Below, one piece after another: positions 29,837-41,090 of a stretch of DNA of 64,000 nucleotides. The stretch covers positions 4,587,217 to 4,651,216 of the forward strand of contig JAHLJT010009355.1 in the NCBI GenBank assembly GCA_031308135.1, read 5' to 3'. Both the position numbers and the translations under genes were made by a program. The notes under the pieces are model-generated. The model was given only the letters and a program-made list of their open reading frames with translations, searched no databases and was not told the origin of the DNA. The stretch's first letter is position 1. Each line of letters starts with the position of its first letter. Source of the stretch: Acheta domesticus. Taxonomy: Eukaryota > Arthropoda > Insecta > Orthoptera > Gryllidae.

Positions 29837-31280
29837 AACCTGTCCGCTCAGCATTTAGCGTTTCACGAAGACGCGGAGTGGGAGGTGACTCAAGTGCTGG
29901 TGCCTATTCAAGCCACAGACCAGGGATACAAATATTGCTCCCATGGCATGACAATGGTCTTGGCTCTGGTAATGACGATGTGGGAAAATAGTGCCACACA
30001 TACTCTATCCGTTACAGTAAGGTGGTTCTATGAAAGTTTTTTCTTCCGGTTGACGACTTTGGGAAACCTACTTTCTGGATGCGTCTCCTAAAATCGGACA
30101 GTTACACTTATAAGGGGCCTGTCCTGTATTCAACATGAAAACCCGGAAAGAAACCCGCAACCGAAAATAGAAATTGAAATCTAACGCATTGAGTCTAATA
30201 ACTTATCGCGAAACATGATCTGTTTTTTTAACGGGCCCATATTTAAATTTATTTTTGTAAAAATGTAAAATTAATTATACTTTAATTTCATATTACTTTA
30301 ACATATGTAGACACATTAAAATATGCAAAATGAAATTTGGCTCCAAATGAGTTTATTTCGTCAAGAAATGTATCACTAGATAGCAAAAAATACTCATTTG
30401 CACAAATCCGGGCTGCACTTACGAGTAAGATTCTTTGTATCATTCCATGTAACAAAGACCATCGCACAAACATTGAATTTGTTTAAATGCAGATGTAATA
30501 TGACTTCAAATATTAATTATATCAACAAGAACAGAAAAGAAACACATGTGTGAGTAATGACAATAGAATCGCACATTAGCAGGCTATATTGTCCATAATA
30601 AACGCAACAATTCACTTCTATTGAGAGTTTTATCAAGATTGTCGCGAGAAGTACGCGATGGAAAAAAGTGGCAAAGTTCTGAAAATGTATCAACTATTCG
30701 TTAATAGAATTTAATAAATATAAGGTAATAAAACCAACATTATATATTTTGCAGTAAATATCGTGAAGAGCTTGAAAATAATAAACCATTTTTAAAAGGA
30801 AGTAGTTTAGTGTGTGAAATTACCTCCAAAACAAGTAATTACAAAACATGCGAGCCGTAAATGGAAAAAAAATATTTCAAGCATTAACGGCATTTAGTGG
30901 CACTGAAAGACATTCAAATGAAAATAATGATGGGATTTTTGGCTGTTTTTTGATGGCTGGGATGACAAGATGAATCCCGCAAAACTATGGAAATATAAAA
31001 ACTAACGCATTTTTCTGCTGCATACTCATCCGTATCCACGTAAGAAGCTCGTTTCGTGAAATCCATTGGTGAAGAATATCCGAAATCCAATTTAAACGAG
31101 GTGGAGCACTGAACTTTACACAAGGAAGCACCCATTTCTTGCGGTTGGGAGTATTACACGTGAGGGAAAAGTGAATTACACATTAGAAAAACTTTAGTTG
31201 ATAATACACATCCCTCAGATCACGACCAACAAAAGTAAAAATAAAATAAAATGTCGACTTGCCGACATCCTCATATCCAA
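29837..31280. other. About 1.4 kb without recognised features
   Basis: A 96-codon frame (29801-30091, +) overlaps the SINE head and has no known relatives. The remainder is AT-rich and unremarkable. Confidence 0.4.
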
Positions 31281-32020
31281 CCTTTCAGTAAATTGTGATA
31301 GAACATAATTAATGTGTTGTCATTGGAGCACACGTTTCGAACAACCTAAACGTTTAGTAAATTGTGATAGAATATAATGTGTTGACATTAGAGCACACGT
31401 TTCGAACAACCTAAACGTTTAGTAAATTGTGATAGAACATAATGTGTTGACATTAGAGCACAAGTATCGAACAACCTAAACGTTTAGTAAATTGTGATAG
31501 AACATAATGTGTTGACATTAGAGCACAAGTATCGAACAACCTAAACGTTTAGTAAATTGCGATAGAACATAATGTGTTGTCATTGGAGCACACGTTTCGA
31601 ACAACCTAAAAGTTTAGTAAATTGCGATAGAACATAATATGTTGACATTAGAGCACAAGTATCGAACAACCTAAACGTTTAGTAAATTGCGATAGAACAT
31701 AATGTGTTGTCATTGGAGCACACGTTTCGAACAACCTAAAAGTTTAGTAAATTGCGATAGAACATAATGTGTTGACATTAGAGCACAAGTATCGAACAAC
31801 CTAAACGTTTAGTAAATTGCGATAGAACATAAGGTGTTGTCATTGGAGCACACGTTTCGAACAACCTAAAAGTTTAGTAAATTGCGATAGAACATAATGT
31901 GTTGACATTAGAGCACAAGTATCGAACAACCTAAACGTTTAGTAAATTGCGATAGAACATAAGGTGTTGTCATTGGAGCACACGTTCCAAATAACCCAAA
32001 CAATTGCGACAGAACATAAC
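31281..32020. repeat. 65-bp satellite with alternating monomers
   Basis: About 11 units begin TTTAGTAAATTG at 31353, 31418, 31483, 31548, 31613, 31678, 31743, 31808, 31873 and 31938, all 65 bp apart. The first unit is 4 bp longer. From 31483 two variants alternate: one with GTTGACATTAGAGCACAAG, the other with GTTGTCATTGGAGCACACG, making a 130-bp dimer. The last unit decays into the GC island at 32035. Confidence 0.95.
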
Positions 32021-32034
32021 GTGTGAGAGCACAG

Positions 32035-32325
32035 GCTTCGTGGCAGCGCGTGCTGGAGGGCGCAGCTACCTGGGGCGGGGCGCAGCCGGCGCGCTCTGGT
32101 GGCGGCGGCGGGCGACGGCATGGCACAGCGCGGGCGAGGCGGCGGGCAGCGCTGGCGGCGCGGCACTGCCGCCAGCTGGCCCCACGACGGCGCCCCGCCA
32201 CGCCACGCCGCCGGGGGGGAGGGGGGGCGTGACGTCACGGCACGCGCCGCGGGACTCGAAGCCGGTGGCGGCGGCGGCGGTGGGGAGCGCCCCAGAGTTA
32301 ACGACCGACCGCGCACCGAGCGTTG
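32035..32325. other. GC-rich CpG-dense island
   Basis: GGGGCGGGGCGCAGCC, GGCGGCGGCGGG and GTGACGTCACGG lie within about 290 bp. The right flank (32325-32400) shares GGAACGG, TTTTCATG and TACAGG..CAAGA with the right flank of the island at 50330. No coding evidence. Confidence 0.6.
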
Positions 32326-32400
32326 AAATAAACATATTAGTTTTTATTCATACGTTGGAAAGGGAACGGTTTTCATGTATTTTTACAGGGGCAAGACATG

Positions 32401-32404
<4 letters not shown>

Positions 32405-32457
<53 letters not shown>
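32405..32457. repeat. (TA)n microsatellite
   Basis: About 26 TA units. The flanking sequence belongs to the GC-island flank described at 32035-32325. Confidence 0.95.
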
Positions 32458-32460
<3 letters not shown>

Positions 32461-33595
32461 GAAGTGGGGTTAGTTACACCATATATAACTCAAGAACGGC
32501 TGTACCAAATTAAATTTATTGGATTCGTCTCCGCCCCGAATGGCAGAATAACTATTAAAATGTCGGAAAAATGGCGAGAGATGGCACTGTAGAATAAAAA
32601 ACTAAATATTCATGTCAAATTCAAAGCGCTACACTCGAAAGGGCTTTTAAATCTATATCGTTAAATAACTCCTAAACGAAGCGTTCCAGGGCATTAAAAA
32701 CAAAAAGTTTGAGCCGCCAACTGCAGGCCTCAAACAAACGTTTGTCAGGATGAGATCGTCCTGGACATTCTATTACACTTTGCTGCTTCGGCGCTTCTCA
32801 ATATTACCTCATCTGCTCAAAGAGCTGCAGAATTTGCAACTAAAAGTAAATGAGAGGGACACACACACACAGACAAACTGACAGACGTAGAAAGAGAGAG
32901 AGTGGTGGAGAGAGACGGAGAAAGAAGAGAGAGAGACCGCAAGGGAGAGAGACAGGGAGAGGGAAGGACAAAGATGGAGATAAAGGACAGAACAATGTCT
33001 GCTGGTCACCGCTAGTTTTAGTATAATTACATATTTCCTTACATTTCAATAGTTTTATACGTCAAAGCAACATTTCAGATGCGAATTCGCGACGTATGTT
33101 TCTGGAATCATCTTTCCTAGACAGCCATGCAATGTGCTTTTATTAACGCCGATTTTTCGCTATTAATTCTCAAACCTACCCCTCCCCCCCGTTGCTTCTT
33201 GGAAACTGCGATGGTTTTAATAGCTATAGGGGAATGAAGGAAGAGCGAGTGTACGTGAAGCAGAAGTAACGTCAACCACGAGCTTGCTCATGTTTCATAG
33301 ACCCGCTGGTTAACTCGATAAAAAACTAATAAGTATTTTTCAGACTACTGTCTAATCCCCCTGCCCCAGAATCCACTACTGGCCACACGGCACTATTCAT
33401 TAGAGCGCCGGCTCCTCGTAAACAACATAGTTTATACTACGAAAGTTTTACATATTTCGGATGAAACTAGGGAATAATTACTTTTGTAGAGCTAGCCGTT
33501 TCTTTTAGCCTCTTAGAATTTTTGTTAAGATCTGATCGGCGAACGCTTGTAGAGAGGAATTTTACACATAACAAAATTTTATTTTACGTACAGTA
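32458..33595. other. AT-rich DNA with a GA-rich tract
   Basis: A GAGA/purine-rich tract spans about 32851-32990 with a short ACAC run at its left edge. No gene was recognised elsewhere in this stretch. Confidence 0.5.
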
Positions 33596-33680
33596 ATCCC
33601 TCAACATTCGCGAGAGTTAGCGGATTTGACATTCGGGAAACTATCGCGAATGTCAAATCCGCGAATGTTGAGTCTGTCTT
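33596..33680. mobile_element. Perfect-arm palindrome, pogo/Tigger-like end
   Basis: CAACATTCGCG and GGATTTGACATTCG on the left pair with CGAATGTCAAATCCGCGAAT and GTTG on the right. It is preceded by ACAGTAATCCCTC, which resembles pogo-type termini. An 85-bp fold-back; no matching outer right end is seen. Confidence 0.5.
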
Positions 33681-34226
33681 TTAATGAAAAAAGGTGGGAT
33701 AGATTCCTGGATATCTAAAAACTGTTCAAAGAAGAAGTAGAAAAAATAGAATTGCAGTGGAACTGAGTAAGAGTACTGTATTTACTGTATTTTCATTTTT
33801 TCCTAAATATTATTTAAAAAAAATAAGTACATTTACCTGCACATATTTAGCTTTCTTATTACCATACATTCCTTGGCCTTTTTGTTGCCTTCGATACGGA
33901 GCTGGATTTGCGCTGCATAACTTACCTGGATCAAGAGGTTCGCGGAAATATGAAAACAGTTAATGATGCTTCGTGTTCTGTTACGAAGGGAATTATGGGA
34001 GGGAAATTAGAAAAGCAAACCGAGTCCAGTTAACATCTAGCTAATTTCTAAATAAGTAAATCTGGATCAATAAAATTAGGTAAAAAATAAAATTGTATAT
34101 GTATCACGAAAGTTAACTGTTCTAATCAGCTCGTGCGACTTGGGCCAAAAGCTCTTGGGCCATTATCGCCGCTCGAACATTAGAATCCTTGGAGCACTTA
34201 TTATTCAAGCACCAAGGGCTCTATAC
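33681..34226. other. No recognised features
   Basis: AT-rich with one 68-codon frame. Nothing was recognised. Confidence 0.4.
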
Positions 34227-34441
34227 TTGTTTTTTCTTTCTTGGCGCACGGGGGGGTGTCAATAAAATGAAATATCTCACGGTAATTTGCGTCGTTCTCG
34301 GTTATGCCGCTAGGAGTCGCATGATCGCCAGCACTGCGATCATGCGACTCCTGGCGGCGCAACGGAGAAAGACGCGAAATATCGTGACTTATATTCCATT
34401 TCATTCACACACACCCGTGCGCCAAGAAAAAAAAACACCAA
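34227..34441. mobile_element. Near-perfect hairpin: group D core with different ends
   Basis: Arms of about 100 bp pair around GATCGCCAGCACTGCGATC near 34323-34341. The core (TTTGCGTCGTTCTCGGTTAT, GCCGCTAGGAGTCGCATGAT) is the group D core. The ends (TTTTTTCTTTCTTGGCGCAC and complement) are unlike the ACTGCGATTTT ends of other D copies. Short frames on both strands are chance ORFs. Confidence 0.75.
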
Positions 34442-35345
34442 AGTATAATGATTGAGCGGTGACAAAAAGCACGAGGTCTTTGGCCCGAATCGATTAACTT
34501 CCTTCTTTTTTACCTAATTTAAATGATTCGGATTCACTTACGAATTAACAAAATGTTAAACTTGACTCTGTTTGCCTTTTCATATCTCCTTTCCACAATT
34601 CCATCCGTAAGAGAACATGCAGCAGCATTCATCTGTTTTCATATTTCCCTCGTTTTATTTTGCTACAAATTAAGCATTAGTTTTGTAGAGAGCAAATAAC
34701 ATTCAGCGAGAAGTATCACTTAATGAAGTTCTTGCATTGCCTCTCTTCTTTCAGATCGAGCACCCAAAACGAAAGCAAAACGTTCACGAAAGAAACTAAT
34801 CATGTACAAAAATATCCAAAACCACATGATATGTAAAAATGGCTCAATAAAAATGCCCTAGTAGAAAGTCTAACAAAAAACTGGTTTAAACACCATTATG
34901 CGTATTCGTAAGTAAATTAATCAAAAAAATTAGCATAAGAAGAAATTGCTGTTAATGTCGAGGAAATCATAGGTATGTTTTCAAAAATGCAATGTAGCGA
35001 AATAAGGACCGAGTTAATAAGAACTCAAAAACCGAAACGTTTTACCCAATTTGTGAAGAGCAGATAGCTGAAAAGCTATTCTAGTTATGTTAAGCGACGA
35101 ACGTAATTCTCGGCTGAATACAAATAATGGCATAGTAACAGCACTATGACGAAAGATGAAACCAGGAAACATGTGCACGAGGCACACGTTCCTGGCACCG
35201 TTTACCATCCGTGTAGAATTACACCAGAGTTCTAAACACAATGCCTCTATCTCATTTGAATTACCTTGTCAGGAGGAAAGGCGAATATTTTGAATAAATT
35301 AACGAGAGAAAACGCTCGGAATTTCTCGTTATACTTCGGTCTTCC
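34442..35345. other. AT-rich DNA, nothing recognised
   Basis: No repeats shared with the rest of the window and no protein-like frame. Confidence 0.4.
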
Positions 35346-35528
35346 TATAGTGGCCGAAGACTAGGTCATTGTTACACCTCCTGCCTTATGAAATTAATAT
35401 TTTTAAATAATTCGAGAACGCCCTCCTCAATGGGGTTCGTGGCCTCAGACACGTGCTTCCCACTGTTAAAAATATCAATTTTGTAAGTCAGGAGCTGTAA
35501 CAATGACCTAACATTATCGGCCAGTGTA
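35346..35528. mobile_element. MITE family N, copy 2
   Basis: TAGTGGCCGAAGACTAGGTC and CATTGTTACACCTCCTGCC at the left pair with the complement of GTAACAATGACCTAACATTA and GGCCAGTGTA at the right. It is bounded by TA. The centre differs from copy 1 at 767. Confidence 0.7.
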
Positions 35529-36734
35529 AAAAAAAAATCGAAATGTAGGGCTAGGGAGCATTTTTGCACTTGGTTGCAAAACATATTAGAACTTCCAATG
35601 ATGAGGTTATGGAATTCACTCACTTTTCTGCATCAAATTCAACGCATGTATAACAAACAATGCGAATTCCTGGGCCCGCAAGGCATTTGCGAATAAATCG
35701 CCAACTCCTTGCCCCGCACGCAAACCGCTGCGTCTGGGAGGGCGGGGCGGCCGAGGGCTGGGCGAGGCGAACGGCTGCAGCTGTCATTTCTTAGCCGTCA
35801 TTTCGCATTCGTTCGTAAATAGTCATAAGTCCTACTAGTTATTTACGAAATAAGTTTCGTAATTACATGTTGAGGTCAGACCATCGTACGTTTTATTCAC
35901 TTTGTAAAGTTCCTACGAACATCTTTCACTCTCGTTTAAATTGGGCTGTTCACTCTGCGAGAAGTCACAGACTGACGTTGAGACAAGGTAATAGAATGTC
36001 ATAGATAATTATCTTTAATTATAATTAGAACGATTGGGTTCTAGTCTTTATACAGTTATGAAGTAATCAGGCTTCTGTCCTTGTATCCGTCACTGATGGT
36101 TAGACCCTTTCCAGTCCACGAATGGAGACAAATCTGCTACGCGTCGGTTTTGCGATGGAGAAATAATCATTTTTTGCAGGTCCATCCAGAATATTCTAAA
36201 ATATTACAAAAAACGTGTTTCTTTTAAGTTTAGGTCGTTTTGCGAGGCGACCAAGAGCTTGTTCGATTCCCCTCGACAAGACTCATCGACTGGCAACTTC
36301 TCAGCCCGCTCCCGTGGTTTTGATGGTCCCAGGGCACCTGGGAGAACGTTAGTGAAACGCTGAGAATAACTGTACTCTCTTCCCGATATTCACATGAATC
36401 GTGGCGTCTTGATTCTTCAACTTGACGATAACTGTTTAATTATCGTAATTATAATTTTATAACGAAACAAACATCTAAATAAATACAAATCGGTACTTTT
36501 ACCATACTTTCTAAGATTGGAAATGGTCGAGCCGGGCAACCGAAATACGTTTCAAATTTATTTTATTGGGAACTTGCGAAGCACAAATAGAGCTACGTGT
36601 TTTTTTACCGAAGAAACCGCACTTATTCTATTAACTCTGGTCTCTGTGTCGTTAAGTTTGGCTGCAGGCAATGAAAGTGGCTAAAAAGGTTAGTAGCATG
36701 TATTTGTTTGTGCATGTTGAACAATAGGGTGAGG
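35529..36734. other. No recognised genes; one small GC patch
   Basis: A GC-rich patch lies at about 35690-35780. A GTTCGATTCCCCTCG string at 36262 resembles a box B but no box A was found upstream. Otherwise AT-rich. Confidence 0.4.
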
Positions 36735-37300
36735 ATTTTTATGCCCCAAAGTCTAGAAACAAGCTTTTAAAAATATGCATTTATGACCTAAAAATTCTGA
36801 AATATGCACTTTAATATGCAATTAAAATTAAAAATATTTCAGTTCCTCTATAAACCTTTCTTGGTAAAATTCTGAAGCATGCTTGGAATAAAAAGTCATA
36901 TTTGTGTACAATCATAATGTAATCTACCCTACTTTGCGAGAGAAATAATTGAAGTAAATATAACCTTTGTGAAGTACATTGTATGTCATGTTGTATTCCT
37001 CTAACTGGTTTACAAATTAGGTTATCAAGAAATATGTTACACTTGCAGAAGCATGTTATCATCTATTGAAAACAAAACAAAACAAAAAAAGCAAAGAAAA
37101 AAACCGGAAACTCTGACAAGCTCTTTGCAATCAACGAACGCTCACAAATAAATAGATTCTATGAAGAGATGAAACGTTTTATAAATAAGTTTCTATTTTA
37201 ACGAAATACCCAACATATGTGCCTATAATCACAGGAATAGGCCATAACAGAAAAAATCGTTCAAATATGCAGCAACATATTAATCTACCAGCGAATTAAT
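36735..37300 (+). repeat. Dispersed repeat K, copy 1
   Basis: This contains AAATATGCATTT, AAATATGCACTTTAATATGC and, near 37120-37190, CTCTTTGCAATCAACGAACG followed by ACAAATAAATAGATTCTATG. The latter recurs at 42620-42665. AAATATGC subterminal repeats are seen in some hAT families. No transposase was recognised. Confidence 0.5.
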
Positions 37301-37304
37301 TTAC

Positions 37305-37650
37305 CAGCGAAACGAAACGTACCCAACTACAACTTGAAGTCGCTGAAAGGAGAGTTCTGAGAAAAATTACAAATAACACTCTACTACCTAAGGAAAGAAA
37401 CAAACATCAGGGAAGTGTGCAAATTCAGCCAATTACGGAATGGGTAACAGACCAAAGAAAGGAATGGAACTATTATTTCGAGAGAATGGAGGAGAGGAGA
37501 ATCTTGAGGATCGCTAGAGATGAAAGGCCGAGGGGAAGAGGAAAAGTTGGCAGATGGAAAGACTCGTTATTATTTTTGTGGAAAGGAACAAGCGTTAGAC
37601 TTTTTAAGAAGATGTTAATGTGCAAAGCATCCAATTCTACCCCGATGTGA
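37305..37650 (+). pseudogene. LINE ORF2 C-terminal fragment
   Basis: Frames read EVAERRVLRKITNNTLLPKE, ITEWVTDQRKEWNYYFERME and RIARDERPRGRGKVGRWKDS. The pattern (LRKI, W..RR..W..H..RM, P.GRR..GR...RW.D) is typical of the tail of RTE- or CR1-like endonuclease/reverse transcriptase proteins in insects. No upstream RT domain, so it is a 5'-truncated relic. Confidence 0.6.
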
Positions 37651-37714
37651 AGACGTTTGCCCTGGCCCTGCCCTGAAGCAGAATGTGCCAAGTCACAGCC
37701 ATCCGCTCTGGCTG

Positions 37715-37945
37715 GTGAGTGGCGCCGGGCGGGGCGTGGCGGGGCGGGGCGAGGAGGGGCGTGGCGTGGCGGGGCGCAGCGCGCGGGCGCGGGCGCGTGA
37801 CGCCCTCACGTGGAGGCGCACGTGCCGCCCCGCCCCTCTTCCCTCTCCCCTCGCAGCCTTGAGGCGCGCGCGGTGGGGGGGAGGGAGGGGGGGGAGGGGC
37901 GGCCGCCGGCACCTCCGCTCCCGCTCGCCCTGGCCCTCGCGAAAC
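37715..37945. other. GC-rich CpG-dense island
   Basis: GGGCGGGGCGTGGCGGGGCG repeats, GCGCGGGCGCGGGCGCG and two CACGTG motifs (CTCACGTGGAGG, GCACGTGCCG) are followed by a G-run. Frames on both strands are artefacts. Confidence 0.6.
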
Positions 37946-38103
37946 TCGTCAACAAAACTGTTTACTCTCTTCCTCAAGAAAATTCATTGAGAGATGGCGT
38001 ATTCGCTGACATGGTGTAGTAATCAATTAATTAATCTACATTAATTTACAATCAAATCCACTTTCAAATACGGTATTGAAATCATTAATCACCATCATTG
38101 TTA

Positions 38104-38640
38104 CCGGGAGAGGTGGCTCAGTGCATCAGCTGATGTCACTGCAGTACCCCTGACCGGGAAGTCCTAGGCTTCCACTCCCGACGGCGGCAGAATTTTCGAC
38201 ACTAGCTTGTCAGCGAGGTCGAATTCAGTCGCTTTCTGGAGGAGAATTCTAGCGGCCGGATGCTCTGATCGGTAGTTTTCGGTGGTTTCTCCGATCAACA
38301 CCAGGCAAATGCCGGAGCAGTACCCTAACAAAAGGGGCACAGAGCGCGCGCGATCTGTCCTTGCTCTTCATTGTCCTAGCCTCTCCTCTTACACACACAC
38401 TAACATGCACTACACCACCACACATGCCGGGAGACCGGTCGGGAGCTTGGAGCATGTCCTAGCTGGGGCAGTGCCCCACTGGTGGGAGAGCAAAACCCCG
38501 CTAGTCGACGGTAGGTCGGATCTCGCGATCCAGCGGGGAAAATATCACCGCCACCTTCAGAGGAAAAACACGCACTACACTTACGGGCCTAATGAACTCT
38601 CTATATGACGCGCCCGGAATCACGTGCAATCGATCATTAT
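38104..38640 (+). mobile_element. SINE-C, full-length reference copy
   Basis: Order: head GGGAGAGGTGGCTCAGTGCA and TCAGCTGATGTCACTGCAGT (box A-like TGGCTCAGTGCATCAG; box B decayed to GGCTTCCACTCCC); CGACGGCGGCAGAATTTTCG; TTTCTGGAGGAGAATTCTAG; ACACCAGGCAAATGCCGGAG; the pyrimidine block near 38352-38388; a short ACACACACAC; ATGCCGGGAGACCGGTCGGG; GGGGCAGTGCCCCACTGGTG; CTAGTCGACGGTAGGTCGG; and 3' CGCGCCCGGAATCAC. Length about 537 bp. The CA tract is short here, so it is probably nearer the founder state. Confidence 0.85.
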
Positions 38641-39689
38641 CCAAAAGGCCAAAGATGCCTTGTCGCTGCCGCCGTAACATTCTGTTCCCCGCTGTCCTTT
38701 CACATCTCTGCACAGTTTTTGAATTGTAATTCGGTTCCAAGTTGTTCTACACTTTTCATTCTAGATATTCCTTCCTCTTCCTCCTTTTCCAACTATTTTA
38801 CAGTCCGGAATTGTGTTTAAGAATTGGTTATTTCTAAAACTGTGTCCACAGAATTTTGCTTTCCTTTTCCAAATGGTTTTTAGTAGTGATCTCTGTTCCT
38901 CCCCTTTTTCTAAAATTACATTACTTGAAATTTTTTCAGTCCAGGTAAATTTAAGACGTTATACAAATACATCTCACAAGCTTCTAAACGACTCCTGTCC
39001 ATTTGAAAAAGTCCGTTTGTAATTATTCATTTTAATACATTTACTGCAATCCATTTCTACTTAATTATTAGCTACACTGACCTGACACAACATAAAATAT
39101 AATGAAATTTTATACTCTCCGTAAAAATCTTACTGACGGCAGTACATAAACTCATAACAAAATTAAGTCACATTAATCGTATATTATCAATTGCAAGATA
39201 GATTCCTCTGAAAGGACTAAAACACCGCCAAATTCTTTGGGTTTCAAGACCATAATATGACCCTGATATTCATCCATTTACATAACCCATAATTGGGTAT
39301 TTAATCCTAGTCTATTTCTATATTTCCAAGCCTCATCTTTTCAATAATCAAATAAATATAATTTAATTATTCCTCCAAAACTAATTATAAAATTCATGAA
39401 AACTAATAATTAACATCCAATCAACAATGTTCATTTGCATTTCACGTCTACCCGCGGCAGCTGGCACGCATTCCACTAATACCATATCCAAAATAATCTA
39501 ATTGCATAATATTAAGCCACCTTTTAGATAATCAATATACGGATATCATTCCTTCTGCAAACATAAAACCAAGAATTAAACTTGGAAATATTCTCGTCTT
39601 TGCTCGTTCTACCATAAAGAAAAGGGCACATACCCTTCCACCTTAATCAGAACACTATCTTATCTCTATGGTTCTACAGCTCGGCTCAC
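38641..39689. other. AT-rich DNA, nothing recognised
   Basis: About 1 kb of AT-rich sequence with short frames. No relation to other parts of the window was noticed. Confidence 0.4.
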
Positions 39690-39915
39690 ACCCTGACCAG
39701 GTCGAATACTCGTTGGAGCTTTGCTTGATGAGTGGGTTGGCCCTCACGAGGACAGGCGATCTCTCGGTCCCAAGGATGGGAATTGTCAGGAACGCTCGCG
39801 CTCCGTGGCCCGCTGTTTACGGAACTACTCCGGCATCCGCCAGCGCGCTACAGGGAAACTACGGAAAGCAACTGATCAGAGCAGTCGAACTCAGAATTCG
39901 ATCCACACTGACATA
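39690..39915 (-). mobile_element. Diverged SINE-C fragment
   Basis: The minus strand contains TCTGATCAGTTGCTTTCCGT, GGATGCCGGAGTAGTTCCGT and GGGCCACGGAGCGCGAGCG, in SINE-C core order. Head, microsatellite and 3' third are absent. Confidence 0.5.
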
Positions 39916-39936
39916 AACTCGTTGGAAACAACAGCT

Positions 39937-40235
39937 TCCAGGGTCTCCCAAGAAATAGCTTCTTGTTTATCTGCACACATCACAGAAGAAGCATCTCGGG
40001 GAAAAAATCGCTTTTAGTGATACGTGCACAGGTCAAAATCGCAACTTCAAAATGGCTCTCATTTGGTTGAAAATCGTGACAAAGACCTACTTATCCCTAT
40101 GTTTCCATCACATTACTATCTCCGAAGAAACTTGTGCATGCCAATTATTTCAATGTAAATCACATGTTTCAGAAATGATGTGTGCAAAAGTGGTGAAAGT
40201 CAAGAAAATAGTTAATTAATAAACAATGTCTCAGC
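39937..40235 (+). repeat. Dispersed repeat J, copy 2
   Basis: This matches 10765-11055 in ordered blocks (AATAGCTTCTTGTTTATC, GGTCAAAATCGCAACTTC, CATCACATTACTATCTCCG, TTGTGCATGCCAATTATT). It begins directly beyond a SINE-C fragment, whereas copy 1 ends just before one. Confidence 0.6.
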
Positions 40236-40489
40236 CCAAAATATCTGTTATAAGTAATATAAGTTAAAAAGAATATCTCGTTAACACGTTCATAACACTT
40301 TAGGTCATTTATTTCTAAGCATTATAGTTTTACTGCATTTTTCATTCACACGTCATTTTCCGGAAAGTTTGTTTTTCGACTCGCACAACTTTTGCTCTCA
40401 ACGGCACAAGTATGCACGCACGCTGACACGCTCGTGAATGATTAGTTAACTTGCACGTAATGGTGCATTGCAGAAATAATCTTGGGTAG

Positions 40490-40880
40490 TACCACGAGTG
40501 CTTTCGAAATTATCGATAATCCCCGACTGGCGAGGCGAGGAGGGTTTTTTTTCTGAGAATTTGCAAAGCAAAAGTGGTATTTAATAGGACTATTCCACGA
40601 ATGAAATTACGTCCAAGACATTTCCAAAATGCGCCAAATACTGAAAATAAATGAAAGCTATGTTAATATCAAAGATGTTATGTTGTAGTAAATACGCGGT
40701 TTATTGGACATCGACATAGCGATCGATGTATACCACCTAAGATGGATGTGTCACAGTTTATGATTGGCCAGGAGGGAGAAGCGGTAAAAAAAATCGGATA
40801 GAGAAAGCGATACGCCGCCCTGATGGGGCATGTATGTATAGTTAAACACTACTGGTTTTAATTTCACGAGTGGAGTAGTC
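40490..40880 (-). mobile_element. MITE family F, copy 2
   Basis: GGACTATTCCACGAATGAAATTA near 40591 and TTTCACGAGTGGAGTAGTC near 40863-40880 are the inverted ends. The interior holds the complement of TGGCCAATCATAAACTGTG and of TACATCGATCGCTATGTCG. To the left, CACGAGTGCTTTCGAAATTA and GCAAAGCAAAAGTGGTATTT form the outer inverted pair seen at copy 1. Confidence 0.7.
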
Positions 40881-40899
40881 GCCATCATCTATTTTTGCG

Positions 40900-41090
40900 C
40901 CCAGCGCCCTCGTTTGCGGAGCACGCTTTCTGGGAACAGGTCTCGCCTGCTCGGAGGGAAACGCAAAAGGCAGAATGGGACTCCCCTCCAAGGCCCTTCC
41001 GCCTCCGCCTTTGTGGCGGCGCAGAAGGAATCGCTGCGCGCACGAAAGGAGCCACGAGGCGACGCGACGGTAGGGGTGGGCGTTGGGGAT
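40900..41090. other. GC-richer patch
   Basis: A moderately CpG-rich block of about 190 bp. Overlapping frames of 72-102 codons on both strands, none recognised. Confidence 0.4.

Noticed and set aside
36240..36400. Another tRNA-derived SINE (GTTCGATTCCC)
   Set aside because: A box B-like string alone, with no convincing box A and no second copy in the window.
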